This document shows, piece by piece, positions 34,328-43,040 of a stretch of 64,000 nucleotides of DNA. Location of the stretch: positions 62,001 through 126,000 of the forward strand of contig NZ_JAJQMN010000002.1 of assembly GCF_028994775.1 (NCBI RefSeq), given 5' to 3'. This DNA comes from Promicromonospora iranensis (lineage in GTDB: Bacteria; Actinomycetota; Actinomycetes; Actinomycetales; Cellulomonadaceae). The translations under genes were made by a program, and so were the position numbers. A model generated the notes under the pieces. It had not been told where the DNA came from. It was given only the letters and a program-made list of their open reading frames with translations, and did not search any database. How positions within the stretch are numbered: position 1 is the first letter of the stretch; every line of letters starts with the position of its first letter.

Positions 34328-35056
34328 TCAGTGCTCGCCGAGCCCTGCCTCGCGGTAGAAGCCCTCGATGTGCTCGCGCATGAGCCGCTCGGCCTCGGCG
34401 CCGTCGTGCCGCGCGACGGCGTCGACGATCGCGCGGTGCTCGGCACAGAGGCGCGCCGCAGTCCTGGGCCACGCCTCGACCGCGTCGGCACCCGTCACCA
34501 CGTAGGAGGCGACGGCGGCCCGCATGCCGCTCAGGATCGCCTCCACGAGCTGGTTCCCGCCCAGGCGGACGAGCTCGATGTGGAAGTCCTGGTCGTGCTC
34601 CACGAAGGCGGTGACGTCGAGGTCCGGTGCGGCCATCGCCTCGACGTGCGCGCGCACCCGGGCGAGCGCGGCGTCGTCGGTGACCCGGGCGGCGGCGTCG
34701 CGCACGGCGCCCGCCTCGAGCAGCACGCGCGTGCGGACGACGTCGGACACGGGCAGCGTGCCGGACGCCACGTGCAGCCGCACCGCCGCACCGAGACCGG
34801 CCGCGGGGCGGTCGATCAGGGTGGCACCCGCGCTCGGACCCGAGCCGACGGCGGTGCGCACGATGCCCATCGCCTCCAGGATGCGGATGGCCTCACGCAC
34901 CGACGGGCGGGACACGCCCAGCTCCTCGGCGAGCGCCCGCTCCGCCGGGAGCCGCTCGCCGATGGACCACTTGCCAGCGCTCAGGCCTGTCTCGATCCGG
35001 GCCAGGACGCGCTCGTGGGTTCTCACCGGGCGAGTGTACTTCTGTGGTCTGTCCAC
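34328..35056 (-). CDS. GntR/FadR-family regulator, probable LldR-type lactate regulator
   Basis: The 242-residue protein has a GntR winged helix (about 15-75, GERLPAERALAEELGVSRPS, VREAIRILEAMG) and a helical FCD ligand domain with the metal/ligand residues of that class (EHDQDFHIELVRLGGN, EHRAIVDAVARHD). It is divergent from lutABC, so I infer it controls L-lactate use. The longest start, GTG 35056, lies within a CTGTGG/CCACAG operator-like repeat. GTG 35026 gives a better-placed N-terminus (VRTHERVL) and may be the real start; neither has a strong binding site. Confidence 0.87.
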   Translation of the reverse strand: MDRPQKYTRPVRTHERVLARIETGLSAGKWSIGERLPAERALAEELGVSRPSVREAIRILEAMGIVRTAVGSGPSAGATLIDRPAAGLGAAVRLHVASGTLPVSDVVRTRVLLEAGAVRDAAARVTDDAALARVRAHVEAMAAPDLDVTAFVEHDQDFHIELVRLGGNQLVEAILSGMRAAVASYVVTGADAVEAWPRTAARLCAEHRAIVDAVARHDGAEAERLMREHIEGFYREAGLGEH

Positions 35057-35069
35057 AGTGGGCTAGGGT
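35042..35069. promoter_or_regulatory. GntR operator in the lutABC promoter
   Basis: CTGTGGTCTGTCCACAG (35042-35058) is an inverted repeat with 6-bp arms, close to the TGGTnnnACCA form of FadR/LldR operators. It is followed by a TAGGGT -10 box (35064-35069) for lutA. The site would fill the -35 to -10 spacer and block lutABC when bound. Confidence 0.6.
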
Positions 35070-35096
35070 GAGGTCAGACCTCGAAGGAGAGTGCCC

Positions 35097-35906
35097 ATGC
35101 GCATAGCCCTGGCGGCCACCTGCATCGCTGACGCCATGTTCCCGCAGGCCCCGAGGGCCGTCGTGACGCTCCTGGAGCGCCTGGGCCACGAGGTGGTCTT
35201 CCCGGCCGGGCAGGCGTGCTGCGGCCAGATGCACGTCAACACCGGCTATCTCGCCGACGCCGTGCCGGTGGTCCGGAACCACGTGCGCACGTTCGCGCCG
35301 GTGGCCGACGGCGAGTGGGGCGCCGTCGTCGTGCCGTCCGGTTCGTGCACGGGGTCGATCCGGCACCAGCAGTCGATGGTCCTGGAGCGCGCCGGCCTGC
35401 ACTCCGAGGCACGCGCCGCGAGCGCCGTCGCCGAGCGCACCTACGAGCTGTCCGAGCTGCTGGTCGACGTGCTCGGCGTGACCGACGTCGGCGCGTGGTT
35501 CCCGCACCGCGTCACCTACCACCCCACCTGCCACTCGCTGCGGATGCTCGGTGTCGGCGACAAGCCCGAGCGGCTCCTGCGGGCCGTCGAAGGGCTGGAG
35601 CTCGCGCCGCTCGCGGAGGCCGAGGGCTGCTGCGGGTTCGGTGGGACGTTCTCGCTGAAGAACGCGGACACGTCCGCGGCGATGCTCGAGGACAAGGTGG
35701 CGACCGTCGTGGACACGGGAGCCGAGGTGCTCACCGCGGGTGACTGGTCGTGCCTGATGCACATCGGGGGCGGCCTCTCGCGCGGTGGCACCGGCGTACG
35801 TCCCATGCACCTGGCGGAGATCCTCGCCTCCACGCGGGAGTCGCCGGTCGTGCCGGGGCACCCGGGATCCGGCCGTTCCGGAGCCGCGGCGGAGGTGGCC
35901 CGATGA
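35097..35906 (+). CDS. lutA: L-lactate dehydrogenase complex subunit LutA (Fe-S)
   Basis: ATG 35097 is chosen because AAGGAG lies 8 nt upstream; the GTG at 35091 would be too close. The 269-residue protein carries the two CCG cysteine-rich domains of the LutA/GlcF/HdrB family, QACCGQ near residue 41 and EGCCGFGG near 178, with HPTCHSLR between. These ligate an Fe-S cluster in the LutABC complex that oxidises L-lactate to pyruvate. It is the first gene of lutABC, each linked to the next by an ATGA overlap. The last 20 residues are a polar tail. Confidence 0.93.
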   Translation: MRIALAATCIADAMFPQAPRAVVTLLERLGHEVVFPAGQACCGQMHVNTGYLADAVPVVRNHVRTFAPVADGEWGAVVVPSGSCTGSIRHQQSMVLERAGLHSEARAASAVAERTYELSELLVDVLGVTDVGAWFPHRVTYHPTCHSLRMLGVGDKPERLLRAVEGLELAPLAEAEGCCGFGGTFSLKNADTSAAMLEDKVATVVDTGAEVLTAGDWSCLMHIGGGLSRGGTGVRPMHLAEILASTRESPVVPGHPGSGRSGAAAEVAR

Positions 35907-37423
35907 GCACGTTCCTGGGCATGCCCGCCGCACGTGACCGCCGCGGACCGGGCCCCGATGCCGCCCCGGGATCCCTGTCGGGCGTGGGGCGCCCGGAGGA
36001 CCCGCTGCACTGGGGTGCCTCGTTCCCCGACGCCGCGAAGGCAGCGCTGGACAACGGCCAGCTGCGTCGCAACCTGGGCAAGGCGACGTCGACCATCCGG
36101 ACCAAGCGGGCCCGGGTGGTCGGCGAGGTGCCCGACTGGGAGGCGCTGCGCGACGCAGGGTCCGCCGTGAAGACGGACGTCATGGCGCGCCTGCCGGAGC
36201 TGCTCGAGGAGCTCGAGCGCAACGTCACCGCCCGCGGCGGGGTGGTGCACTGGGCACGGGACGCCGCCGAGGCCAACCAGATCGTCGCCGACCTCGTACG
36301 CGCCAAGGACACCGACGAGGTGGTCAAGGTGAAGTCCATGGCCACCCAGGAGATCGGGCTCAACGAGGCGCTCGCCGAGGAGGGCATCGCGGCGGTCGAG
36401 ACGGACCTGGCGGAGCTCATCGTGCAGCTCGCCGACGACATGCCGTCGCACATCCTGGTGCCGGCCATCCACCGCAACCGCACCGAGATCCGCGACATCT
36501 TCCTGGAGCGGATGGCGGACGCCCCGCCGGACCTGACGGACGTGCCGCGCGAGCTCGCCATGGCGGCCCGCGCGCACCTGCGGCGCAAGTTCCTCTCGGC
36601 GAAGGTCGCGATCAGCGGCGCCAACTTCGCCGTCGCGGACACCGGGACGCTCGCCGTGGTCGAGTCCGAGGGCAACGGCCGCATGTGCCTGACGATGCCC
36701 GAGACCCTGATCACCGTGATGGGGATCGAGAAGCTGATCCCGACGTTCGATGACCTCGAGGTGTTCCTCCAGCTGCTGCCGCGATCCTCGACGGGCGAGC
36801 GCATGAACCCGTACACGTCGATGTGGACGGGCGTGACGCCGGGCGACGGGCCGCAGGAGTTCCACCTCGTGCTGCTCGACAACGGCCGTACCAAGGTGCT
36901 CGCCGACGAGGCCGGCCGCTCGGCGCTGCACTGCATCCGCTGCTCGGCCTGCCTGAACGTCTGCCCCGTGTACGAGCGGGTGGGCGGTCACGCCTACGGC
37001 TCGGTCTACCCCGGCCCGATCGGTGCGATCCTCACGCCGCAGCTCACCGGCGAGGAGTCGGACCTGCCATATGCCTCGACGTTGTGCGGCGCGTGCTACG
37101 AGGTGTGCCCCGTCAAGATCGACATCCCGTCGATCCTGGTGGAGCTGCGCGCCCGCGAGGTGTCGCTGACGGCGGGCTCGTCCGGCCACACCGCCGACCG
37201 GGTGTGGAGCGCGGCCATGAAGGCGGCGTCCTTCGCCATGGCGGACGGCGCACGGTTCCGCCGCGCCGCCCGCGTACCGCGGCTGCTGCGCGCCATCTCG
37301 CGCAACGGCGTCATCAGGAAGCTGCCGTTCCCCGGCTCCCTGTGGACGCGGTCGCGGGACCTGATGGAACCGCCCCGGCAGACGTTCCGCGACTGGTGGG
37401 ACGGACGAGAGGATCAGCGATGA
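35903..37423 (+). CDS. lutB: L-lactate dehydrogenase complex subunit LutB (ferredoxin-type)
   Basis: ATG 35903 overlaps the lutA stop and gives 506 residues. An N-terminal LUD domain (about 70-330) is followed by two 4Fe-4S motifs, CIRCSACLNVCP near 344 and CGACYEVCPVKIDIP near 394, and a C-terminal helical tail ending in FRDWWDGREDQR. The protein carries electrons from lactate oxidation to the chain. Length and domain order are standard for LutB. The gene also matters for rhamnose growth, because the RhaEW product lactaldehyde/lactate feeds into this complex. Confidence 0.94.
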   Translation: MSTFLGMPAARDRRGPGPDAAPGSLSGVGRPEDPLHWGASFPDAAKAALDNGQLRRNLGKATSTIRTKRARVVGEVPDWEALRDAGSAVKTDVMARLPELLEELERNVTARGGVVHWARDAAEANQIVADLVRAKDTDEVVKVKSMATQEIGLNEALAEEGIAAVETDLAELIVQLADDMPSHILVPAIHRNRTEIRDIFLERMADAPPDLTDVPRELAMAARAHLRRKFLSAKVAISGANFAVADTGTLAVVESEGNGRMCLTMPETLITVMGIEKLIPTFDDLEVFLQLLPRSSTGERMNPYTSMWTGVTPGDGPQEFHLVLLDNGRTKVLADEAGRSALHCIRCSACLNVCPVYERVGGHAYGSVYPGPIGAILTPQLTGEESDLPYASTLCGACYEVCPVKIDIPSILVELRAREVSLTAGSSGHTADRVWSAAMKAASFAMADGARFRRAARVPRLLRAISRNGVIRKLPFPGSLWTRSRDLMEPPRQTFRDWWDGREDQR

Positions 37424-38202
37424 GCGACACCAAGGCAGAGATCCTCTCGCGCATCCGCGGCGCGCTCGGTTCGGACGGCAGCTCGGCCGGCGCCACCGGA
37501 GTTGCGGGAACGGCTGGCGCGACAGGGACTGCCGGTACGACCGCGGCCCCGGTGGCGGTGCCCCGGGAGTACCGGTCCGCCGGTGAGCACGCCCCCGGCT
37601 CCGACGCCGTGCTGGAGCTGCTGATCGACCGGCTGGTGGACTACAAGGCCGAGGTGCACCGCACGACCCCGGAGGACCTCCCAGACCTGCTGGCAGGGTT
37701 GGTGACACAGCGGTCGGCAGAACGTCAGGAGGTCGGCAGCTCGGACTACCGATCACCTGACGTTCTACCGACCACCCCGGCTACCCCGCGCGGTGCCGTC
37801 GTCGTGCCGCACGGGATCGACCAGGGTTGGGTTTCTGCCATGGGTGGGGTCGACGTGCGGGTCGACTCGCGCGACGCCCCCCTGTCGGCGGCCGAGCTGG
37901 ACGGGATGGACGCCGTCGTGACCGCCGCGCGAGTGGCCGTCGCCGAGACCGGGACGATCGTGCTGGACGGCGAGCCCGACCAGGGCCGGCGCGCGATCTC
38001 CCTGGTCCCCGACGTGCACGTGTGCGTGGTCCGGACCGACCAGGTGGTGCAGACCGTCCCCGAGGCGGTGCGCCTGCTGGGCACCGACCCCGGCCGGCCC
38101 CTGACCTGGATCAGCGGGCCCAGCGCGACGAGCGACATCGAGCTCGAACGCGTCGAGGGCGTGCACGGCCCCCGGACCTTGCACGTGGTGCTGGTGTCCT
38201 GA
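37420..38202 (+). CDS. lutC: L-lactate dehydrogenase complex subunit LutC with repeat insertion
   Basis: ATG 37420 overlaps the lutB stop. The 260-residue protein is a LUD-domain LutC (TAARVAVAETGTIVLDG, LTWISGPSATSDIELERVEG, HGPRTLHVVLV). Two segments look foreign. Residues 24-43 are an Ala/Gly/Thr repeat, and residues about 98-119 (RSAERQEVGSSDYRSPDVLP) are encoded by a palindromic family A element at 37712-37773. Both keep the frame and fall before the conserved core, so function is probably retained. Confidence 0.88.
   Translation: MSDTKAEILSRIRGALGSDGSSAGATGVAGTAGATGTAGTTAAPVAVPREYRSAGEHAPGSDAVLELLIDRLVDYKAEVHRTTPEDLPDLLAGLVTQRSAERQEVGSSDYRSPDVLPTTPATPRGAVVVPHGIDQGWVSAMGGVDVRVDSRDAPLSAAELDGMDAVVTAARVAVAETGTIVLDGEPDQGRRAISLVPDVHVCVVRTDQVVQTVPEAVRLLGTDPGRPLTWISGPSATSDIELERVEGVHGPRTLHVVLVS
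37712..37773. repeat. Family A palindrome inside lutC
   Basis: GGTCGGCAGAACGTCAGG (37712-37729) pairs with 37756-37773 with one mismatch. The same sequence forms the arms of the 58-bp palindrome at 41688 and shares AACGTCAGG with the copy at 62633. Here it is inside an open reading frame. Confidence 0.8.
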
Positions 38203-38220
38203 AGCCGCCCGGACGTCGGG

Positions 38221-38634
38221 TCAGGGGTGCAGGGCCGCGCCCTTGACCACCTTGTCCACGACCCGGCGCTCGCCGGCGACCGCGACGCCCACCAGGTCGA
38301 GCTTCTCCGTGGCGACGCTCGCGACGGCGGCCCGGTTGTCGACGTCGTTCCCCGTGGCGAACAGGTCGGCCGTGTAGACGCCGATGCGCAGGCCCCGGGT
38401 GGCGGCGCGCTCGCGAATCGTGGCGAGCCGGTCGCCGTCGGCCACCATGACCATCACCGGCGTGCCGAGCATCGGGAGGTACTCGTGCCCGTCGGCGTCG
38501 CGGTACATGTCGCCGACCAGCTCCGGGTACGCGGCGGTCACGGCGCTGGCGAGGAAGGCGGTCACGTTGTTCTCCTGCCAGCCCAGCAGGTCGTCGCGCA
38601 GGACGATCACGATCTTGGCTTGTTCGAAAGTCAT
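38221..38634 (-). CDS. DUF2000 family protein
   Basis: ATG 38634 gives 137 residues matching DUF2000: KIVIVLRDDLLGWQENNVTA at the N-terminus, GHEYLPMLGTPVMVMVADGD in the middle and GVAVAGERRVVDKVVKG at the end. The fold is thought to resemble peptidyl-tRNA hydrolase II, but no catalytic role is established. It is divergent from an AraC gene with only 50 bp between starts, a typical pairing in which the AraC protein controls it. It is convergent with lutC. Confidence 0.85.
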   Translation of the reverse strand: MTFEQAKIVIVLRDDLLGWQENNVTAFLASAVTAAYPELVGDMYRDADGHEYLPMLGTPVMVMVADGDRLATIRERAATRGLRIGVYTADLFATGNDVDNRAAVASVATEKLDLVGVAVAGERRVVDKVVKGAALHP

Positions 38635-38684
38635 ACCGCTCACACTGCGGCCGCGGGCGGGCCGAGTTCTTGTACGTTCTTGAC

Positions 38685-39497
38685 ATGCCTTCGCTCGCCG
38701 CCGACTCGGACGTCGTGCGCGCCTGGCGGCCCGGGGTGCCCGGCGTCGCCGAGGTGCTGCACGCCGCGTGGCACGAGCACGCCTACCCGGCCCACACCCA
38801 CGACACGTGGACGGTGCTCGTCGTCGACCACGGCCTGATCGGGTACGGCCTGGACGGCCAGGAGCACGCGGCACAGCACTCCGGGGTGACCGTGCTGCCG
38901 CCCGGCGTGGTGCACGACGGGCGGTCGGTCACCGCTACCGGCTTCCGCAAGCGCGTCGTCTACCTGGAGCCCACGCTGCTCGACGACGGCCTGGTCGGGC
39001 GCGCCGTCGACGCCCCGCTCGTGCTCGACGACGCGCTCCGCGCCCGCTTCGTCGGCCTGGACCGGGCGCTCACCGTCCGTGAGGACCTCGCGGCCGAGAG
39101 CCTGCTCGCCCTGGTCACGGAGGGCCTGGCCTGGCATCTCTCCGGCCGCCCGACGCCGCCGCGCGAACCCGCCACCGGCACCACCGCGCGGCGCGCCCGC
39201 GACCTGCTCGACGCCGACCCCGCCCAACCGATCCGGCTGGCCGAGGTCGCCACCGAGCTCGGCGTCACGGTGCCGCACCTGGTGCGCGCGTTCACCCGCG
39301 AGCTCGGCCTCCCGCCCCACCGGTACCTCGTGGGGCGGCGACTGGACATGGCGCGGCGGCGGCTCCTGGCCGGCGAGCCCGCCGCCGACGTCGCCGTGGC
39401 CACCGGGTTCCACGACCAGGCGCATCTGACCCGGCACTTCTGCCGCCTCCTGCGCACCACCCCGGGCCGCTACGCGCGCGGCGCCGGCGCGGCCTGA
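38685..39497 (+). CDS. AraC family transcriptional regulator
   Basis: The 270-residue protein has an N-terminal cupin (about 20-95, HEHAYPAHTHDTWTVLVVDH) and a C-terminal pair of helix-turn-helix motifs (about 185-265, IRLAEVATELGVTVPHLVRA and FHDQAHLTRHFCRLLRTTPG). Start ATG 38685 lies 6 nt after TACGTT (38673-38678), which suits a leaderless transcript; no ribosome binding site is present. Divergence from the DUF2000 gene suggests that gene is its target. The ligand is unknown. Confidence 0.9.
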   Translation: MPSLAADSDVVRAWRPGVPGVAEVLHAAWHEHAYPAHTHDTWTVLVVDHGLIGYGLDGQEHAAQHSGVTVLPPGVVHDGRSVTATGFRKRVVYLEPTLLDDGLVGRAVDAPLVLDDALRARFVGLDRALTVREDLAAESLLALVTEGLAWHLSGRPTPPREPATGTTARRARDLLDADPAQPIRLAEVATELGVTVPHLVRAFTRELGLPPHRYLVGRRLDMARRRLLAGEPAADVAVATGFHDQAHLTRHFCRLLRTTPGRYARGAGAA

Positions 39498-39717
39498 GCT
39501 CGACCTGCCGCCCGCACGCCCGCATCCCGCCGCCGCCCGGTATCCGCCGCCCGCCACCGGCCGCCCGCCGCCCGCCGTCCGCTCCTTCGAGGTCCAGGTT
39601 TCTCCGCTCTGAACCGATTCAAGAGCGAGAAACCTAGGCCTCGAAGGGGAGATCTCACACGCTCCCGGGCCGTCGACCGGGCGCGTGCTGCCGTCGGCTC
39701 CGGGAGAATGGCCTCTC
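39498..39717. repeat. Gene-free spacer with C-tracts and a family B palindrome
   Basis: CCC tracts at 39511, 39519, 39526 and 39536 have spacers of 5, 4 and 7 nt, which fits a G-quadruplex motif on the minus strand; more tracts follow to 39573. Next is a family B palindrome. CCTTCGAGG (39584-39592), AGGTTTCTC (39596-39604) and GCTCT (39606-39610) each find their complement in 39622-39647, around the loop GAACCGATTCA. This spacer separates araC from the kinase gene and probably terminates araC. Confidence 0.65.
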
Positions 39718-40374
39718 GTGACCGATCCAGCGCCCGAGCCCACCCTCTTCGACCTGCCGCCGGGTGCCCGGCGCCCTCGGGCACGGGTAGTGCTGCTGAC
39801 CGGTCCGTCGGGCTCCGGCAAGACGTCGCTCACGCGCAGGCTCGGCCTGCCGGTCGTCCAGCTCGACGACTTCTACCTGGACATCGACCATCCAGGCCTG
39901 CCGCAGCGGTACGGCAGCGTGGACTGGGACAGCCCGAAGACCTGGGACGCCAAGGGCGCGCTCGCCGCGCTGCAGGAGCTGACGACGGAGGGCCGCGCCG
40001 ACGTCCCCGTCTACGACATCCCGACCTCGCGCCGGACGGGGATGCGGCGGCTCGACATCGGCGACTCGCCGCTCATCCTCGCCGAGGGCATCTTCGCGGC
40101 GCACCTCGTCGACGAATGCCGCGCCGAGGGCCTGCTGGCGGACGCCATCTGCCTCTCCCGGCCGCGGCTCGTCACCTTCTGGTTCCGGTTCCTCCGGGAC
40201 GTCGCCGAGGCGCGCAAACCGATCGGCACATTGTTACGCCGCGGGACCTCGCTCCTGCGCGCCGAGCCTGCGATGATCGAGCGGTGGGTTGCGCTGGGCT
40301 GTCGCGAGACCTCGCCCGCCCAGGCGGAGAAGGACATCCGCAGCCTGCTTGCGCAAAAGTCCTCGAACACGTAA
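39718..40374 (+). CDS. Uridine kinase-like P-loop NTPase
   Basis: GTG 39718 gives 218 residues. A Walker A motif GPSGSGKTS begins at about 29, VVQLDDFYLDIDHPGLPQR corresponds to the uridine-kinase DDFY region, and WDSPKTWD and LILAEGIFAAHLV fit the nucleoside-kinase core. It should phosphorylate a nucleoside or another small alcohol with ATP. It is shorter than most Udk enzymes and its substrate residues cannot be verified, so the family is firm and the substrate is not. An ATG in another frame at 39708 is not used. Confidence 0.82.
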   Translation: MTDPAPEPTLFDLPPGARRPRARVVLLTGPSGSGKTSLTRRLGLPVVQLDDFYLDIDHPGLPQRYGSVDWDSPKTWDAKGALAALQELTTEGRADVPVYDIPTSRRTGMRRLDIGDSPLILAEGIFAAHLVDECRAEGLLADAICLSRPRLVTFWFRFLRDVAEARKPIGTLLRRGTSLLRAEPAMIERWVALGCRETSPAQAEKDIRSLLAQKSSNT

Positions 40375-40444
40375 TCCACGCGTAACCGAATTGCCATGTA
40401 CCCCACATGCATGGGGCTCACTCTGGGCACAGGAGGTGGTGTCT

Positions 40445-41650
40445 GTGATCCAGCGCAATGGCTTGCGTGTGCTCTCGCTGTACGAGGGCTTCTTCAGCGG
40501 CGGGGCTCGTGTCCTGCACTCGACAGTGGTCGCCGGTCTGCATCAGGGCGGCCGTCAGCAGCATTCTGTGCTGAGCCTGCACCACGAGGTCCGTCGTGAG
40601 GCCACCCTCCAGCGGATGGAGGACGACCCCCGGTACCGCGCGCTGCGCGCCGCGGGTGTCCGCATCGGCTCCCTCGGGCGCAGCACCGAGGCGGGGCACG
40701 ATCCGCGTGTCTTCAGCGAGCACGAGCTCGAGGCCGCCGTCCGACAGGTCAAGAGCTCCCACGTGGTGCTGTCACTCAAGGAGCAGCCGCTCCGGCTCGT
40801 GAACCAGGACGCGTTCCCGAACCGTCCGGTCATCGCCTGCCTGCACCGGTCCGACCCCGAGCACCAGGGCGACGCCCTCGGCGACCTGCTGACGGCGGCG
40901 GACCGCGGCCGGCTCGCCGCCGTCGTCTGCTGCGCGGAGTCCACCCGGGACGCGTACCGCGAGGCCGGCGTGCCCGCGGACCTGCTCCGCGTGGTGCCGA
41001 ACGGCATCAATCTCGCCCGGTTCCGGCCCGTCCAGGGTGCGCGCCGACTCGCCCTGCGGGGCGCCGCCGGGATACCCACCGACGCGACGGTCGTCGTCTA
41101 CGCCGCGCGGTACGACGAGATGAAGAACCCCGAGCTCTTCCTCCGGTCGGCCCGCACGTTCCTCGAGCTGGAGCCCGACGGCCACGTCCTGATGTGCGGC
41201 GCCGGCATGACGGCGGCCAACCCGAGCCTGCGGGACGACCTCGCCCGCATCTTCGGCGACCGGCCGGACCTGCTCGCGCACCTGGATCTGCTGGGTGTGC
41301 GCCACGACATGGAGCTGATCTACGCGACGGCCGACGTCGTGGCCCTCACCTCGACGTTCGGCGAGGCCGCGCCGCTGTGCCTCATCGAGGGCTCGATGTG
41401 CGGGGCGGTCCCGGTCACCACCCACGTGGGCGACGCGCCGTCGATCGTGGACCGCATCGGGTTCGTGACGTCGTTCGAGCCCGCCGAGATCGCGGCCACC
41501 TGGATCGAGGCCGCGGCCCGGCGCGCGGAGCTGGAGTCGGCGCGGACCGCCGTCCGGCCCCGGTTCAGCCACGTCCGGATGATCGCCGGCTACTCGACGA
41601 TCATCGAGCGCACCCACCGCGACGCGACCATCAGGCCGGCGCGCGTCTAG
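40445..41650 (+). CDS. GT4-type glycosyltransferase
   Basis: GTG 40445 lies 8 nt after AGGAGG and gives 401 residues. It has a GT-B architecture: an N-terminal acceptor region starting RVLSLYEGFFSGGARVLHST, a hinge at about 190-200 (LRVVPNGINLARF), and a C-terminal donor domain with VYAARYDEMKNPELFLRSA and the EX7E motif in FGEAAPLCLIEGSMCG. No signal peptide or membrane helix is seen. It probably transfers a sugar from a nucleotide donor to a cell-envelope or small-molecule acceptor. The gene stands alone; no capsule or lipid genes accompany it. Confidence 0.88.
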   Translation: MIQRNGLRVLSLYEGFFSGGARVLHSTVVAGLHQGGRQQHSVLSLHHEVRREATLQRMEDDPRYRALRAAGVRIGSLGRSTEAGHDPRVFSEHELEAAVRQVKSSHVVLSLKEQPLRLVNQDAFPNRPVIACLHRSDPEHQGDALGDLLTAADRGRLAAVVCCAESTRDAYREAGVPADLLRVVPNGINLARFRPVQGARRLALRGAAGIPTDATVVVYAARYDEMKNPELFLRSARTFLELEPDGHVLMCGAGMTAANPSLRDDLARIFGDRPDLLAHLDLLGVRHDMELIYATADVVALTSTFGEAAPLCLIEGSMCGAVPVTTHVGDAPSIVDRIGFVTSFEPAEIAATWIEAAARRAELESARTAVRPRFSHVRMIAGYSTIIERTHRDATIRPARV

Positions 41651-41687
41651 CGGCCGGCGCGCGCGTGCAGCGGACCCGCCACGGTGG

Positions 41688-41745
41688 TCGGCAGAACGTC
41701 AGGTGGTCGGCATTCCGGAATGCCGACCACCTGACGTTCTGCCGA
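41688..41745. repeat. Family A: perfect 58-bp palindrome
   Basis: Positions 41688-41716 and 41717-41745 are exact reverse complements with no loop, centred on CATTCC/GGAATG. The left half starts TCGGCAGAACGTCAGGTGG. It lies between the glycosyltransferase stop and the lacI start. Related copies are at 37712 and 62633. Confidence 0.9.
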
Positions 41746-41795
41746 TCAGCCCGCATCGGTCCCCGCCTGCCCCGCGGACACGGCAGGATGACCTC

Positions 41796-42947
41796 ATGTC
41801 CGACGGCCCCGTCACCCTCAGCCAGGTCGCCCGTGAAGCCGGCGTCTCGCTCGCGACGGCCTCGCGCGCGATCAACGGGAGCGCCACCCGCAGCGTCCGC
41901 GAGGACCTGCGCGAGCGCGTCCTGGAGACCGCGCGGCGCCTCGACTACTCACCCGACCCCAGCGCGCAGGCCATGGCCCGCGGCCGCACCACGGCGCTCG
42001 GGCTCGTGGTGCACGACATCGCCGACCCGTACTTCTCCACCATCGCGGCCGGCGTCGCACGCGCCGCCGAGCGCGAGGGCCTCATCGTCACGCTCGCCTC
42101 CACGGAGCACAGCCCGGAGCGAGAGCTCGCCTTCGTCGAGCTGGCCCGGCGGCAGCGGTCACGCGCGATCATCCTCGCGGGCGGTCGCCTCGCCCCGGAC
42201 GACGGCGGTTCCACCGATGCGGGCGACGCCGATCCGGCGAGCCCGGTACCCGGCATCGAGGCAGGCTCGACGACGGACCGGTCTCGCGGCGGCGGCCCGA
42301 TCTCGGATGCGCTCGAGGCGGCCCTGAAGGCGTTCCGGGACGCCGGGGGCGGGGTGGCGCTGATCGGTCAGCCGGTGGACGACCTCCCCGTCGTCAAGGT
42401 CGCGAACGCCGACGGGGCCGCCGACCTCGCCCGCGCCCTGCACGGACTGGGCTACCGCCGGTTCGCCGTGCTCGCCGGCCCGACGGGCCACCGCACGGCG
42501 GCCGACCGCACGGACGGTTTCACCGGGGCGCTGGCCGACCTCGGCAGCGCTCCTCCACCCGAAGACATCCTGACCTGCGCCTTCACCCGCGACGGCGGGT
42601 ACTCCGCCATGGCCGCGCTGATCGAGCGGTCGGGCGCGGGTGCGCCGTCGGGCCGCGCAGGCCACCTGCCCGAGCTCGTGTTCGCCGTCAACGACGTCAT
42701 GGCGGTCGGCGCCATGGCCGCCGTCCGCGACGCAGGCCTGAGCGTGCCGGACGACGTCGCGGTGGCCGGGTTCGACGACATCCACACCCTCCGCGACGTC
42801 ACGCCGGGCCTCACCACGGTGCGGATCCCGCTCGCGGAGATCGGGGCGCTGGCCACCGACCTGGCGCTCGGCCGCTCGGGCCAGGGGGACGCGCGGGTGC
42901 GTGGCGAGGTCGTGCTCCGCGAGTCGACGCCGGAGCGCACCCGGTAG
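41796..42947 (+). CDS. LacI family regulator of the DUF993 operon
   Basis: ATG 41796 gives 383 residues; the upstream in-frame extension would read through the family A palindrome and is rejected. The helix-turn-helix is at about 5-30 (TLSQVAREAGVSLATASRAI). The sugar domain contains a flexible Asp/Gly/Ser-rich insertion (about 128-165, DDGGSTDAGDADPASPVPG) not usual for LacI. The domain ends with DDVAVAGFDDIHTLRDVTPG. It lies 93 bp before an oxidoreductase operon that carries a clean LacI operator at 43000, its probable target. The inducer is unknown. Confidence 0.88.
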   Translation: MSDGPVTLSQVAREAGVSLATASRAINGSATRSVREDLRERVLETARRLDYSPDPSAQAMARGRTTALGLVVHDIADPYFSTIAAGVARAAEREGLIVTLASTEHSPERELAFVELARRQRSRAIILAGGRLAPDDGGSTDAGDADPASPVPGIEAGSTTDRSRGGGPISDALEAALKAFRDAGGGVALIGQPVDDLPVVKVANADGAADLARALHGLGYRRFAVLAGPTGHRTAADRTDGFTGALADLGSAPPPEDILTCAFTRDGGYSAMAALIERSGAGAPSGRAGHLPELVFAVNDVMAVGAMAAVRDAGLSVPDDVAVAGFDDIHTLRDVTPGLTTVRIPLAEIGALATDLALGRSGQGDARVRGEVVLRESTPERTR

Positions 42948-42999
42948 CACGCCCCGGCGGCCCCGTATGTACTCCCCGCCGACCGTGCGCTACGCTCAT

Positions 43000-43017
43000 T
43001 GGGAAAGCGCATTCCCA
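43000..43017. promoter_or_regulatory. LacI operator before the oxidoreductase-DUF993 operon
   Basis: TGGGAAAGCGCATTCCCA is symmetric in 8 of 9 pairs with a GCGC centre, a typical LacI-family site. A TACGCT -10-like box sits at 42991-42996, so bound repressor would cover the start of transcription. The first start codon follows at 43041. Confidence 0.75.
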
Positions 43018-43040
43018 GCCACGACGATGGAGTCCCGCCC

